Source of the DNA: Anaerolineales bacterium
Lineage (GTDB): Bacteria; Chloroflexota; Anaerolineae; Anaerolineales; Villigracilaceae
Length of the DNA stretch: 6,304 bases
NCBI GenBank assembly: GCA_029933275.1
Contig: JAOZOM010000103.1
Coordinates: forward strand, 1 to 6,304
Reading direction: 5' to 3'
Shown here: positions 1-5,247 of the stretch, piece after piece
Position numbering within the stretch: position 1 is the stretch's first letter
Layout: every line of letters starts with the position of its first letter
Position numbers and translations under genes: made by a program
Notes under the pieces: model-generated
The model's database searches: none
Told to the model about the DNA's origin: nothing
Seen by the model: the letters and a program-made list of their open reading frames with translations, nothing else

Positions 1-296
1 AAAAATATGTTGAAAGCCGTGGCTTCTACGTTACGCGAGAATACACTGGTCACGGCGTGGGACGGCAAATGCACGAAGGACCCCAAGTGCCAAATTATGG
101 TACACCGGGGCGTGGATTATTGCTTCGTCCCGGGGTTACCATTGCCCTGGAACCGATGGTGCTTATTGGCACAGCAAAAACAAAAGTTTTGGCTGACCAA
201 TGGACGGTAATTTCTGCAAATAGGTCATTGACGGCGCATTTTGAACATTCAATCGCCGTAACCGAAGGAGAACCTCTGATCCTGACTGTCCTTTGA
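1..296 (+). CDS. map: Methionine aminopeptidase type I, C-terminal 97 residues (5' end outside window)
   Basis: Removes the initiator methionine from nascent proteins at the ribosome; a two-metal hydrolase of the creatinase/aminopeptidase ('pita bread') fold. The first complete codon is at position 3 and the stop is TGA 294-296. Seen in the fragment: TGHGVG with the metal-ligand His (codon 51-53), MHEGPQVPNYG with the second catalytic His (72-74), the Glu ligand in IALEPM (150-152) and the Glu ligand in FEHSIAVTE (243-245). By family knowledge these match E. coli H171, H178, E204 and E235; the two Asp ligands lie upstream of the window. The protein ends a few residues after the last ligand, which is normal for type I enzymes, so the 3' end is intact. 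It precedes rpmJ, the standard place for map at the end of the spc operon, although infA is usually between them. Certain as to family. Confidence 0.96.
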   Translation, partial: KYVESRGFYVTREYTGHGVGRQMHEGPQVPNYGTPGRGLLLRPGVTIALEPMVLIGTAKTKVLADQWTVISANRSLTAHFEHSIAVTEGEPLILTVL

Positions 297-415
297 CCAA
301 AGGCAAAAAACTGTTCGAGAGTAAAATCCGGGTACTAGACGGAAAAGAAATGAGCAAGTATAATCCAGTGCTTTGGCTGAACAAAGGCTCAGCCGCAACC
401 AGTAGGAGATATTAG
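293..415 (+). other. map-rpmJ spacer with a doubtful 40-codon open frame (infA position)
   Basis: In many bacteria infA (IF-1, about 72 codons) sits between map and rpmJ; only 120 bases lie here, too few for it. One frame is open from TTG 293-295, overlapping the map TGA by three bases, to TAG 413-415, giving a 40-residue Lys/Arg-rich peptide that begins (M)TKGKKLFESK and contains IRVLDGKEMSKYN. The other two forward frames hit stops early. I do not recognise the peptide, and it does not carry the IF-1 OB-fold pattern. The only purine-rich motif upstream (GAAGGAG at 264-270) is about 22 bases from the TTG, too far to act as its ribosome binding site. A frame this long can arise by chance, so it is listed as a candidate only. 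Its last codons overlap the rpmJ Shine-Dalgarno AGGAGA (404-409). Confidence 0.2.
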
Positions 416-416
416 C

Positions 417-530
417 ATGAAAGTGTCACCATCTATTCGCAAGCGTTGTGCGAAATGCAAAATTGTTCGACGCAAAGGCAGATTGTATGTAATCTGTGAA
501 AATCCTAAACATAAACAACGACAAGGCTAG
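417..530 (+). CDS. rpmJ: Large ribosomal subunit protein bL36 (37 aa)
   Basis: Small zinc-ribbon protein of the large ribosomal subunit that binds 23S rRNA. The 37-residue product has the usual length of the short zinc-binding (C+) form. Visible features: MKVSPSIRKR, then zinc ligands C11 and C14 (CAKC), C27 (VICENP) and H32 (KHKQ), and the family ending KHKQRQG. The spacing C-X2-C-X12-C-X4-H is intact, so this is a zinc-dependent copy. The ATG at 417 is supported by AGGAGA at 404-409, seven bases upstream. It lies eight bases before rpsM, as in most spc/alpha clusters, and is clearly co-transcribed with it. The gene is short and easily missed in automated calls. Confidence 0.97.
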   Translation: MKVSPSIRKRCAKCKIVRRKGRLYVICENPKHKQRQG

Positions 531-538
531 AGAGAATT

Positions 539-925
539 ATGGCGAGAATCGAAGGTGTTGATCTTCCCCGTAATAAACGGGTAGAAATTGGCTTGACCTA
601 TATCTATGGGATCGGGCGTACGCGTGCAAAAGATATTTTAGCCGCGACGAATGTAAACCCAGACCAGCGTATTCAAGATTTATCTGAAAGCGATCTGGCG
701 GCATTGCGTGAATTCATTAATAAGAATTATAAACTCGAGGGCGATCTTCGCCGCGAAACGCAAATGAATATTAAACGATTGGTCGAGATTGGTTGTTATC
801 GTGGTCTCCGTCATCGTCGCGGATTGCCCGTCAATGGGCAACGCACGCGCACAAACGCGCGAACCCGCAAAGGTCCTAAAAAGACTGTTGCAGGGCGCGG
901 TCGTCGTCGTGGTGCAACCAAGTAG
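539..925 (+). CDS. rpsM: Small ribosomal subunit protein uS13 (128 aa)
   Basis: Protein of the 30S head that contacts 16S rRNA and forms the inter-subunit bridges B1a/B1b with the 50S subunit; its basic tail reaches toward the P-site tRNA. The N-terminus MARIEGVDLPRNKRVEIGLT and the helix-two-turn-helix signature IYGIGRTRA (residues 22-30) are typical. So is the block CYRGLRHRRGLPVNGQRTRT (86-105), which is followed by a strongly basic C-terminal extension ending RRRGATK. Length is normal for bacteria (about 115-130). The start ATG 539 gives the canonical MARI N-terminus; its Shine-Dalgarno is weak (AGAGAGA across the rpmJ stop), so translation may be coupled to rpmJ. In E. coli the S4 repressor site lies before this gene, but the eight-base spacer here leaves no room for a comparable separate leader. 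Confidence 0.98.
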   Translation: MARIEGVDLPRNKRVEIGLTYIYGIGRTRAKDILAATNVNPDQRIQDLSESDLAALREFINKNYKLEGDLRRETQMNIKRLVEIGCYRGLRHRRGLPVNGQRTRTNARTRKGPKKTVAGRGRRRGATK

Positions 926-945
926 AGTTAATTTAGCGAGGAATT

Positions 946-1347
946 ATGGCTAAAAATGTACGAACGCGTCGCGGTGGTTCGAAGAAGAAGGTGAAACGCA
1001 GTCTGTCTTCCGGACAGGTGCATATCATGGCTTCTTTTAATAATACGATTATCACTGTGACAGATATGCAAGGAAATACAGTTGCCTGGGGAAGTGCAGG
1101 CTCTGCCGGTTTCAAAGGTTCTCGCAAAAGCACCCCTTTTGCAGCGCGTTTGGCAGCAGAACAAGCAGGCAAAGCGGCTCAACAATTAGGCATTCAGGAA
1201 GTTGATATTTTTATCAAGGGACCTGGTCCCGGTCGTGAAAATGCCATTCGAGCTATTCAGGCTTTGGGAATTAAGGTGCGGTCTATTGCAGATATTACGC
1301 CCATTCCCCATAATGGTTGTCGGCCTCCAAAGAAACGCCGCGTTTAG
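946..1347 (+). CDS. rpsK: Small ribosomal subunit protein uS11 (133 aa)
   Basis: Protein of the 30S platform that lines the mRNA exit region near the 3' end of 16S rRNA, close to where the Shine-Dalgarno helix forms. Visible family features are HIMASFNNTIITVTDMQGN (about residues 26-44), WGSAGSAGFKGSRKSTPFAA (48-67), the glycine-rich loop KGPGPGRENAIRA (91-103), and the C-terminal signature ITPIPHNGCRPPKKRRV. The Asn-Gly in that signature is the site known to form isoaspartate in E. coli S11; the residue pair is kept here. Length is normal (about 129-135). ATG 946 follows CGAGGA (937-942) at a close, workable distance. Twenty bases separate it from rpsM and twenty-three from rpsD, consistent with one transcript. 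Confidence 0.98.
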   Translation: MAKNVRTRRGGSKKKVKRSLSSGQVHIMASFNNTIITVTDMQGNTVAWGSAGSAGFKGSRKSTPFAARLAAEQAGKAAQQLGIQEVDIFIKGPGPGRENAIRAIQALGIKVRSIADITPIPHNGCRPPKKRRV

Positions 1348-1370
1348 ATAATAGATAAGGAAAGAATAGT

Positions 1371-2009
1371 ATGGCGAAATATATTGGGCCGGTATGTAAA
1401 TTATGTCGGCGTGAAGGCGAAAAGCTATTTCTTAAAGGAGAGCGTTGTTTCTCTCCGAAGTGTTCATTTGATAAACGTGACTATGCCCCTGGTCAGCATG
1501 GACGGAATATGAGCCGTCGTCGCAAACGCGAATCTGATTATGGTCGTCAATTACGCGCAAAGCAGCGCGCTCGCCGTGTATACGGTGTTTTAGAGCGTCA
1601 GTTTAGTCGTTACTTTAAAGTTGCCTCGCAACGACGCGGGTTGACAGGTTTGAACTTGCTTCAAATTCTCGAGTCGCGCCTTGATAATGTTGTCTACCGT
1701 TTGGGGTTTGCATCCAGTCGACCAGAAGCTCGATTGATGGTGACTCACGGGCATTTTATTGTGAACGGTCGCCGTACAGATATCCCCTCGATGCTTCTTA
1801 AAGATGGTGATGAACTCTCTGTGCGCGAAGGCTCTCGTAAGTTGACCTACTTCAAGAATTTGGGTGATGTTGTTGAAAAACGCAGTGTCCCCGCTTGGCT
1901 TGAACGGGATGCGAAAACACTGGCTGGAAAAGTTGGACGTCTGCCTGAGCGACCTGAAATTGATGGCAGCCTAAACGAACAGCTTATTGTTGAATACTAC
2001 TCACGCTAA
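1371..2009 (+). CDS. rpsD: Small ribosomal subunit protein uS4, zinc-binding form (212 aa)
   Basis: Primary 16S rRNA-binding protein that nucleates assembly of the 30S body and contributes to decoding fidelity and the mRNA entry channel. The N-terminal domain has four cysteines, C9, C12, C26 and C31 (VCKLC ... ERCFSPKC), the zinc-ligand pattern known from Thermus S4; E. coli S4 lacks it. Next come the basic stretch GQHGRNMSRRRKRESDYG (41-58), the S4 RNA-binding domain at about 101-165 (ESRLDNVVYRLGF, then HFIVNGRRTDIPS) and the conserved end LPERPEIDGSLNEQLIVEYY. Length is slightly above the usual 200-209. ATG 1371 follows AAGGAAA (1357-1363). Placement between rpsK and rpoA is that of the alpha operon. 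S4 represses its own operon in E. coli and Bacillus, but no comparable RNA structure is evident here. Confidence 0.98.
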   Translation: MAKYIGPVCKLCRREGEKLFLKGERCFSPKCSFDKRDYAPGQHGRNMSRRRKRESDYGRQLRAKQRARRVYGVLERQFSRYFKVASQRRGLTGLNLLQILESRLDNVVYRLGFASSRPEARLMVTHGHFIVNGRRTDIPSMLLKDGDELSVREGSRKLTYFKNLGDVVEKRSVPAWLERDAKTLAGKVGRLPERPEIDGSLNEQLIVEYYSR

Positions 2010-2047
2010 CGAAGATATTGTCTTATCAGAGCTTTTTCTGCTAGACA

Positions 2048-2055
2048 GGGAGAGG
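2048..2055 (+). promoter_or_regulatory. Shine-Dalgarno site that selects the GTG start of rpoA
   Basis: GGGAGAGG lies six bases before GTG 2062. The next in-frame ATG, at 2080, is 24 bases from this site and has no purine-rich stretch of its own. This supports the longer protein beginning MTGITNMVIPKIE rather than MVIPKIE. Confidence 0.75.
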
Positions 2056-2061
2056 TGAACC

Positions 2062-3045
2062 GTGACCGGTATCACAAATATGGTTATACCAAAAATTGAG
2101 AGAGAAGCTGAATCTCGCAATTATGGTAAGTTTGTTATCAGCCCGTTGGAACAAGGCTACGGAGCCACCATCGGTAACGCAATGCGGCGTGCGCTTTTAT
2201 CGTCGTTGAATGGTGTTGCCGTTACCTCGATCCGAATCGCTGATGTTTTGCATGAGTTTACGGATGTTCCCGGTGTGCGCGAAGATGTTGTTCAGATTAT
2301 GTTGCAGGTCAAACAGATCCGCATGAAGTTGGATGGTGTGAATAGCACGCGTATGCACCTCGAAGTGCGTGGCGAAGGCGTTGTAACAGCCGCAGATATC
2401 ATTGCGCCCCCAGAGGTAGAAATTGTTAACCCTGAACTTTATTTGTTCACGGTGGATAATAATAAAGCTACGATGGACATTGAATTCTCTGTGGCTCGTG
2501 GACGTGGTTACTCGCCCGCAAACGAGCGCAGCGAACATATGCCGATTGGCGAAATGCCGGTGGACGCATTATTTAGCCCCATCAAACGTGTCAATTGGGA
2601 TGTAAGTTCAGCGCGTGTTGGACAAAATACAAATTACGATAAGTTAATTCTCGAAATTTGGACAGATGGCTCTATTGCGCCTGAAAAGGCGTTGAGTATG
2701 TCTGGCAAAGTTTTGATCGAGCATCTGCGACATATTGCCGGTGTTAGCGAAGAATCGCTGATGGCAGTAATCGAAGAAGTAGATGAAGAAAAGGGTGTCA
2801 CCAGCGAAGTGGCTGAGACTCCTGTAGAAGCTCTTGACCTTTCTGTGCGCGTTTTCAATTCTTTGAAACGTACAGGGATTACAACCGTAGGCGATGTCTT
2901 GGATTTGCTCGAAAAAGGCGACCAAGCAATTATGTCTATTCGTAACTTTGGTGAAAAGAGCCTCGATGAATTGCGTCAGAAGATGTACGAAAAGGGCTAT
3001 TTGCTCGATGACGAAGATGAAGAAAGCGAAGATAACGCGGAGTAA
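2062..3045 (+). CDS. rpoA: DNA-directed RNA polymerase subunit alpha (327 aa)
   Basis: Forms the alpha dimer on which beta and beta' assemble; its C-terminal domain binds UP elements and activators. The N-terminal domain covers about residues 8-230, with SPLEQGYGATIGNAMRRALL (27-46), the dimerisation and assembly helix, plus HEFTDVPGVREDV (64-76) and NYDKLILEIWTDGSIAPEKA (201-220). A short acidic linker leads to the alpha-CTD (about 254-315). The CTD keeps R263 and N266 in SVRVFNSLK, and G297, K299 and S300 in NFGEKSLDE. These match E. coli R265, N268, G296, K298 and S299, which contact DNA, so UP-element recognition is probably kept. The protein ends in an acidic tail, DDEDEESEDNAE (316-327). 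The GTG start was chosen from its Shine-Dalgarno. The 52-base gap after rpsD is the largest before rplQ; rplQ follows after five bases. Confidence 0.98.
   Translation: MTGITNMVIPKIEREAESRNYGKFVISPLEQGYGATIGNAMRRALLSSLNGVAVTSIRIADVLHEFTDVPGVREDVVQIMLQVKQIRMKLDGVNSTRMHLEVRGEGVVTAADIIAPPEVEIVNPELYLFTVDNNKATMDIEFSVARGRGYSPANERSEHMPIGEMPVDALFSPIKRVNWDVSSARVGQNTNYDKLILEIWTDGSIAPEKALSMSGKVLIEHLRHIAGVSEESLMAVIEEVDEEKGVTSEVAETPVEALDLSVRVFNSLKRTGITTVGDVLDLLEKGDQAIMSIRNFGEKSLDELRQKMYEKGYLLDDEDEESEDNAE
3039..3042 (+). promoter_or_regulatory. Shine-Dalgarno of rplQ inside the last codons of rpoA
   Basis: GGAG lies in the final sense codons of rpoA, just before its TAA (3043-3045) and eight bases before the rplQ ATG at 3051. 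Ribosomes finishing rpoA would cover this site, so rplQ is probably translated by coupling to rpoA. Confidence 0.55.
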
Positions 3046-3050
3046 TTAAG

Positions 3051-3428
3051 ATGCGACATCAGATAGCAGGAAAGCGATTAAATCGCACAAAGGGCGCACG
3101 CACCGCGCTGCGCCGTACTTTGATCAAGCAGCTCTTTGAGCATGAGCGGATCAAAACAACAAAAGCGAAGGCGCAGGCAATACGCGGCGAAGCTGAAAAA
3201 ATGATTACGATTGCGCGTAATAGCATTGAGAAGGAAGATGCCCAAAAAGTACATGCTCGCCGTTTGGTGGCATCCCGCTTGGGCAGCAATAAAATCTTAC
3301 CGAAACTCTTTGATGATATCGCCCCTCGTTTTGTTAACCGCAACGGCGGATATACCCGCATGTTGAAACTCGGCCCTCGCAAAGGCGATGGTGCTGAAAT
3401 GGTTTTGATTGAGTTAGTTGAAGAATAA
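3051..3428 (+). CDS. rplQ: Large ribosomal subunit protein bL17 (125 aa)
   Basis: Bacteria-specific protein of the 50S subunit that lies near the peptide tunnel exit and binds 23S rRNA domains. The product starts with the family signature MRHQIAGKRLNRTKGARTAL. It continues with LFEHERIKTTKAKAQAIR (28-45), a helical middle, and the C-terminal block APRFVNRNGGYTRMLKLGPR (91-110) followed by KGDGAEMVLIELVEE. The length fits the short bacterial form (about 115-130), and no terminal extension is present. The ATG at 3051 is fixed by the MRH start and by the coupled Shine-Dalgarno in rpoA. Downstream, 73 bases with a palindrome separate it from truA, the first clear break in packing of the cluster. 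Confidence 0.98.
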   Translation: MRHQIAGKRLNRTKGARTALRRTLIKQLFEHERIKTTKAKAQAIRGEAEKMITIARNSIEKEDAQKVHARRLVASRLGSNKILPKLFDDIAPRFVNRNGGYTRMLKLGPRKGDGAEMVLIELVEE

Positions 3429-3443
3429 ATTCCAGTAATCAGT

Positions 3444-3489
3444 CCCTCATCCTAACCTTCTCCCTGAGGGAGAGGGCGGAGGGTGAGGG
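3444..3489 (+). repeat. GC-rich imperfect palindrome between rplQ and truA
   Basis: A 46-base element. The outer arms 3444-3453 and 3480-3489 pair over 10 bp with one G-T pair. An internal loop (AA 3454-3455 against CGG 3477-3479) follows. The inner arms 3456-3464 and 3468-3476 pair over 9 bp with one G-T pair around a TGA loop (3465-3467). The arms read CCCTCATCC and GGGTGAGGG. From memory this type of pyrimidine/purine palindrome recurs between genes in many bacterial genomes as a dispersed repeat, but a single copy is seen here. No T-run follows, so it is not a standard intrinsic terminator. It could stabilise or process the mRNA, or be a non-autonomous mobile repeat. The only purine-rich sequence near truA (GGTGAGGG, 3482-3489) is its 3' arm. 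Confidence 0.8.
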
Positions 3490-3501
3490 CAAGCACTAAA
3501 A

Positions 3502-4260
3502 ATGGAACATTACCAGATTATTCTTGCTTATGACGGTGCCGATTTTTTCGGTAGCCAACGGCAGGCAAAATCCCGTAGAACGGTGCAGGGCGAGTTGGAA
3601 AATGCGCTCCGCAAAATGGGATGGGCAGGAAACTCGGTTCTGATGGCTGGACGCACAGATGCAGGTGTCCACGCTTCGGGGCAGGTGGCTTCTTTCAAAT
3701 TTGATTGGAAGCATAGCCTCGAAGATTTGACGAATGCGCTCAATGCCAATTTGCCCGCTGATATGGCTGTAAGTCGAACAAATATCGCTCCGGCGGATTT
3801 TCATCCCCGCTTTGATGCGATTGCTCGTTTATACCGTTATCGCCTTTTTTACCAGAGGCAACGCGATCCGCTCCGAGAACGTTATGCGTGGCGGGTTCAT
3901 TCTGCGCTAGATGGTGAAATGCTTCACTCGTTGGCAGCTTTGCTGCCCGGTAAATTTAATTTTGCTGCTTTCGGTTCCCCCCCCCGTCCCGGAGGTAGTA
4001 CAGAGCGTCATTTGATGCGAGCGAGTTGGAGAGAGCAAGAGGATGAATGGATTTTTGAAGTGCAGGCGAACGCCTTTCTTTATCACATGGTGCGGAGATT
4101 GGTTCTCGCGCAGGTTGTGATTGCACAGAAAAAAGTTCATGCCGAGAAATTTGCCCGTGCTTTAGCCGAGCAAGTGCAGGTCACGAGCGGAATCGCTCCA
4201 TCCAATGGATTAACCCTTATTGCGGTTTCTTATCCCGATAATCTAAAGCCTAAAGTCTAA
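3502..4260 (+). CDS. truA: tRNA pseudouridine(38-40) synthase TruA (252 aa)
   Basis: Converts uridine to pseudouridine at positions 38, 39 and 40 in the anticodon stem-loop of many tRNAs, in the cytoplasm. The N-terminal half has ILAYDGADFFGSQRQ (7-21), the Arg/Lys-rich TVQGELENAL (27-36) and the catalytic-loop motif AGRTDAGVHASGQVA (49-63), where D53 is the catalytic Asp (D60 in E. coli). ADFHPRFDAIARLYRYRLF (98-116) carries the conserved Tyr of the active site. The second half has FAAFGSPPRPGGSTERH (154-170) and the signature NAFLYHMVRRLV (190-201), and ends GLTLIAVSYP. Length is normal. Its last codons (NLKPKV and stop) are made of the heptamer repeat that follows. A run of nine C (3977-3985) lies in SPPRP, with the frame intact. 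No free Shine-Dalgarno precedes ATG 3502. Its neighbours rplQ and rplM match the order seen in many bacteria. Confidence 0.97.
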   Translation: MEHYQIILAYDGADFFGSQRQAKSRRTVQGELENALRKMGWAGNSVLMAGRTDAGVHASGQVASFKFDWKHSLEDLTNALNANLPADMAVSRTNIAPADFHPRFDAIARLYRYRLFYQRQRDPLRERYAWRVHSALDGEMLHSLAALLPGKFNFAAFGSPPRPGGSTERHLMRASWREQEDEWIFEVQANAFLYHMVRRLVLAQVVIAQKKVHAEKFARALAEQVQVTSGIAPSNGLTLIAVSYPDNLKPKV

Positions 4261-4305
4261 AGTCAGACCTCTGATATCTGAAGTCTGATATCTAAAGTCT
4301 GAATA
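4243..4305 (+). repeat. Nine degenerate heptamers spanning the truA 3' end and the spacer
   Basis: Read in sevens from 4243 the sequence is CTAAAGC, CTAAAGT, CTAAAGT, CAGACCT, CTGATAT, CTGAAGT, CTGATAT, CTAAAGT, CTGAATA, consensus about CTRAAGT. A 14-base unit (CTGATATCTGAAGT, then CTGATATCTAAAGT) repeats from 4271 to 4298. The array starts inside truA and supplies its last residues and stop codon. It ends just before the rplM Shine-Dalgarno GGAGAG (4307-4312). Tandem heptamers of this kind usually arise by slippage and may vary in copy number between strains; there is no sign of a coding or protein-binding role beyond this. Confidence 0.75.
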
Positions 4306-4306
4306 T

Positions 4307-4312
4307 GGAGAG
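4307..4312 (+). promoter_or_regulatory. Shine-Dalgarno site that selects the GTG start of rplM
   Basis: GGAGAG lies five bases before GTG 4318, giving the family N-terminus M-YKTYYPK. The nearby ATG at 4305-4307 is in another frame, and no in-frame ATG lies near the conserved beginning, so GTG is the start. Confidence 0.75.
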
Positions 4313-4317
4313 ACGAA

Positions 4318-4758
4318 GTGTATAAAACTTATTATCCTAAAAAAGAAGAAATTGAGAGCAGTTGGTATATTGTGGATGCCAATGGTGAGAATTTGGGGCG
4401 TTTGGCGACCCGAATTGCTACGACATTAATGGGCAAGCATAAACCGACTTTTACGCCCGGCGTAGAGATGGGTGATTATGTGATCGTGACCAATGCGAGT
4501 GGTATAACAGTAACTGGCACGCGTACCAACTCTAAGTTGGATACAAAGAAGTATTATCGCCACTCAGGTTACCCCGGTGGGCTTAAGACGAGAACTTTGC
4601 GTCAATTGCTTGAAACCTATCCAGACCGTGTCATCCGCTCGGCTGTTTGGGGCATGTTGCCTCATAACAAAAGGGGACGAAGCCTGCTCAAACGCCTCAG
4701 AGTTTTTGCAACTGCGGAGCATCCGCATGAAGCACAGAACCCTGAGCCGCTGAAATAG
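4318..4758 (+). CDS. rplM: Large ribosomal subunit protein uL13 (146 aa)
   Basis: Early-assembling protein of the 50S subunit that binds 23S rRNA. Family blocks in order: KTYYPKKEEIESSWYIVDA (3-21), LGRLATRIATTLMGKHKPTF (26-45) and GDYVIVTNASGITVTG (52-67). These are followed by YYRHSGYPGGLKTRTL (79-94), WGMLPHNKRGRSLLKRLRVF (111-130) and the closing AEHPHEAQNPEPL. Length is normal (about 142-150). The start is GTG, set by GGAGAG five bases upstream. It lies 57 bases downstream of truA, most of that taken up by the heptamer array, and 16 bases upstream of rpsI, its near-universal partner. In E. coli the rplM-rpsI pair is under its own leader control; whether a promoter lies inside the repeat spacer here cannot be told. 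Confidence 0.98.
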   Translation: MYKTYYPKKEEIESSWYIVDANGENLGRLATRIATTLMGKHKPTFTPGVEMGDYVIVTNASGITVTGTRTNSKLDTKKYYRHSGYPGGLKTRTLRQLLETYPDRVIRSAVWGMLPHNKRGRSLLKRLRVFATAEHPHEAQNPEPLK

Positions 4759-4774
4759 TAAATAGGAAGGTATT

Positions 4775-5170
4775 ATGTCTGAACGATATTTTGAAGGAAT
4801 TGGTCGCCGTAAAGAAAGTACCGCTCGTGTGCGTATTTCAAACGGCTCTGGCAAGTTTATTGTCAACGAGAAAGAAATTGAAGCCTATTTTACTCGTCAT
4901 GGCGATACAAATACAATTTTAGAACCTTTTGCGGCTGTTGGCGAAAAACGTGCATCCTATGATGTTAGCGTTCACGTCAAGGGTGGCGGTGTTACTGGGC
5001 AGACTGACGCAGTTTTGCTTGGCTTGGCGCGTGCGCTGGTTAAATCTAATCCCGAAATGCAACCTCCTTTGCGTAAAGGCGGTTACCTGACCCGTAACCC
5101 ATTGGTCAAGGAACGCAAGAAACCAGGTCTCAAGGGTGCACGCAAGGCTCCGACCTACACCAAACGTTAA
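4775..5170 (+). CDS. rpsI: Small ribosomal subunit protein uS9 (131 aa)
   Basis: Protein of the 30S head whose long C-terminal tail reaches the P site, where the last arginine contacts the tRNA anticodon stem-loop. Visible features are the start RYFEGIGRRKESTARVRI (4-21), FIVNEKEIEAYF (28-39), VHVKGGGVTGQTDAVLLGLA (66-85) and the basic tail RNPLVKERKKPGLKGARKAP (107-126) ending TYTKR. The final Lys-Arg is kept; most relatives have SKR. The common LTRD-x-R segment reads LTRNPL here, a mild variation. Length is normal. ATG 4775 has the strong Shine-Dalgarno AGGAAGG (4764-4770). It forms a pair with rplM 16 bases upstream and is followed by a hairpin, so it is most likely the last gene of the operon. 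Confidence 0.98.
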   Translation: MSERYFEGIGRRKESTARVRISNGSGKFIVNEKEIEAYFTRHGDTNTILEPFAAVGEKRASYDVSVHVKGGGVTGQTDAVLLGLARALVKSNPEMQPPLRKGGYLTRNPLVKERKKPGLKGARKAPTYTKR

Positions 5171-5189
5171 TCTTTTTACAATCAATCGC

Positions 5190-5220
5190 CAAAAGCTAAT
5201 GTCTCGTGCATTAGCTTTTG
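5190..5220 (+). terminator. Probable intrinsic terminator after rpsI
   Basis: A perfect 12-bp inverted repeat (CAAAAGCTAATG at 5190-5201, CATTAGCTTTTG at 5209-5220) around a seven-base loop starts 19 bases after the rpsI stop. The 3' arm ends in CTTTTG and is followed by CGCTTTAAGTT, so the U-tract is short and interrupted. That makes it a plausible but not ideal Rho-independent terminator. Its place between the end of the ribosomal operon and a gene of different function supports the reading. Confidence 0.65.
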
Positions 5221-5247
5221 CGCTTTAAGTTACTTTGGAATTCTTCT

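Noticed and set aside
297..416. A degraded infA remnant between map and rpmJ
   Set aside because: The interval is only about half the length needed, and no forward frame shows the IF-1 pattern.
928..1185. Minus-strand open frame opposite rpsK
   Set aside because: It lies within the unmistakable uS11 gene, and its Cys/Arg-rich translation has no family features.
2197..2925. Minus- and plus-strand short frames inside rpoA
   Set aside because: All overlap the complete alpha-subunit gene and show no recognisable protein pattern or ribosome binding site.
3444..3489. Rho-independent terminator after rplQ
   Set aside because: The stem is strong, but the sequence after it (CAAGCACTAAAAATGG) has no T-run, and truA follows 12 bases later.
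5171..5247. A promoter for mazG between the hairpin and ATG 5248
   Set aside because: TTTACA (5174-5179) and TAATGT (5197-5202) have a fair spacing but a poor -10 match, and they lie over the terminator hairpin; nothing convincing is closer to the start.
5218..5247. An upstream TTG start (5218) for mazG
   Set aside because: It is in frame but lies in the terminator arm with no Shine-Dalgarno; ATG 5248 with a weak GGAA is the better choice.
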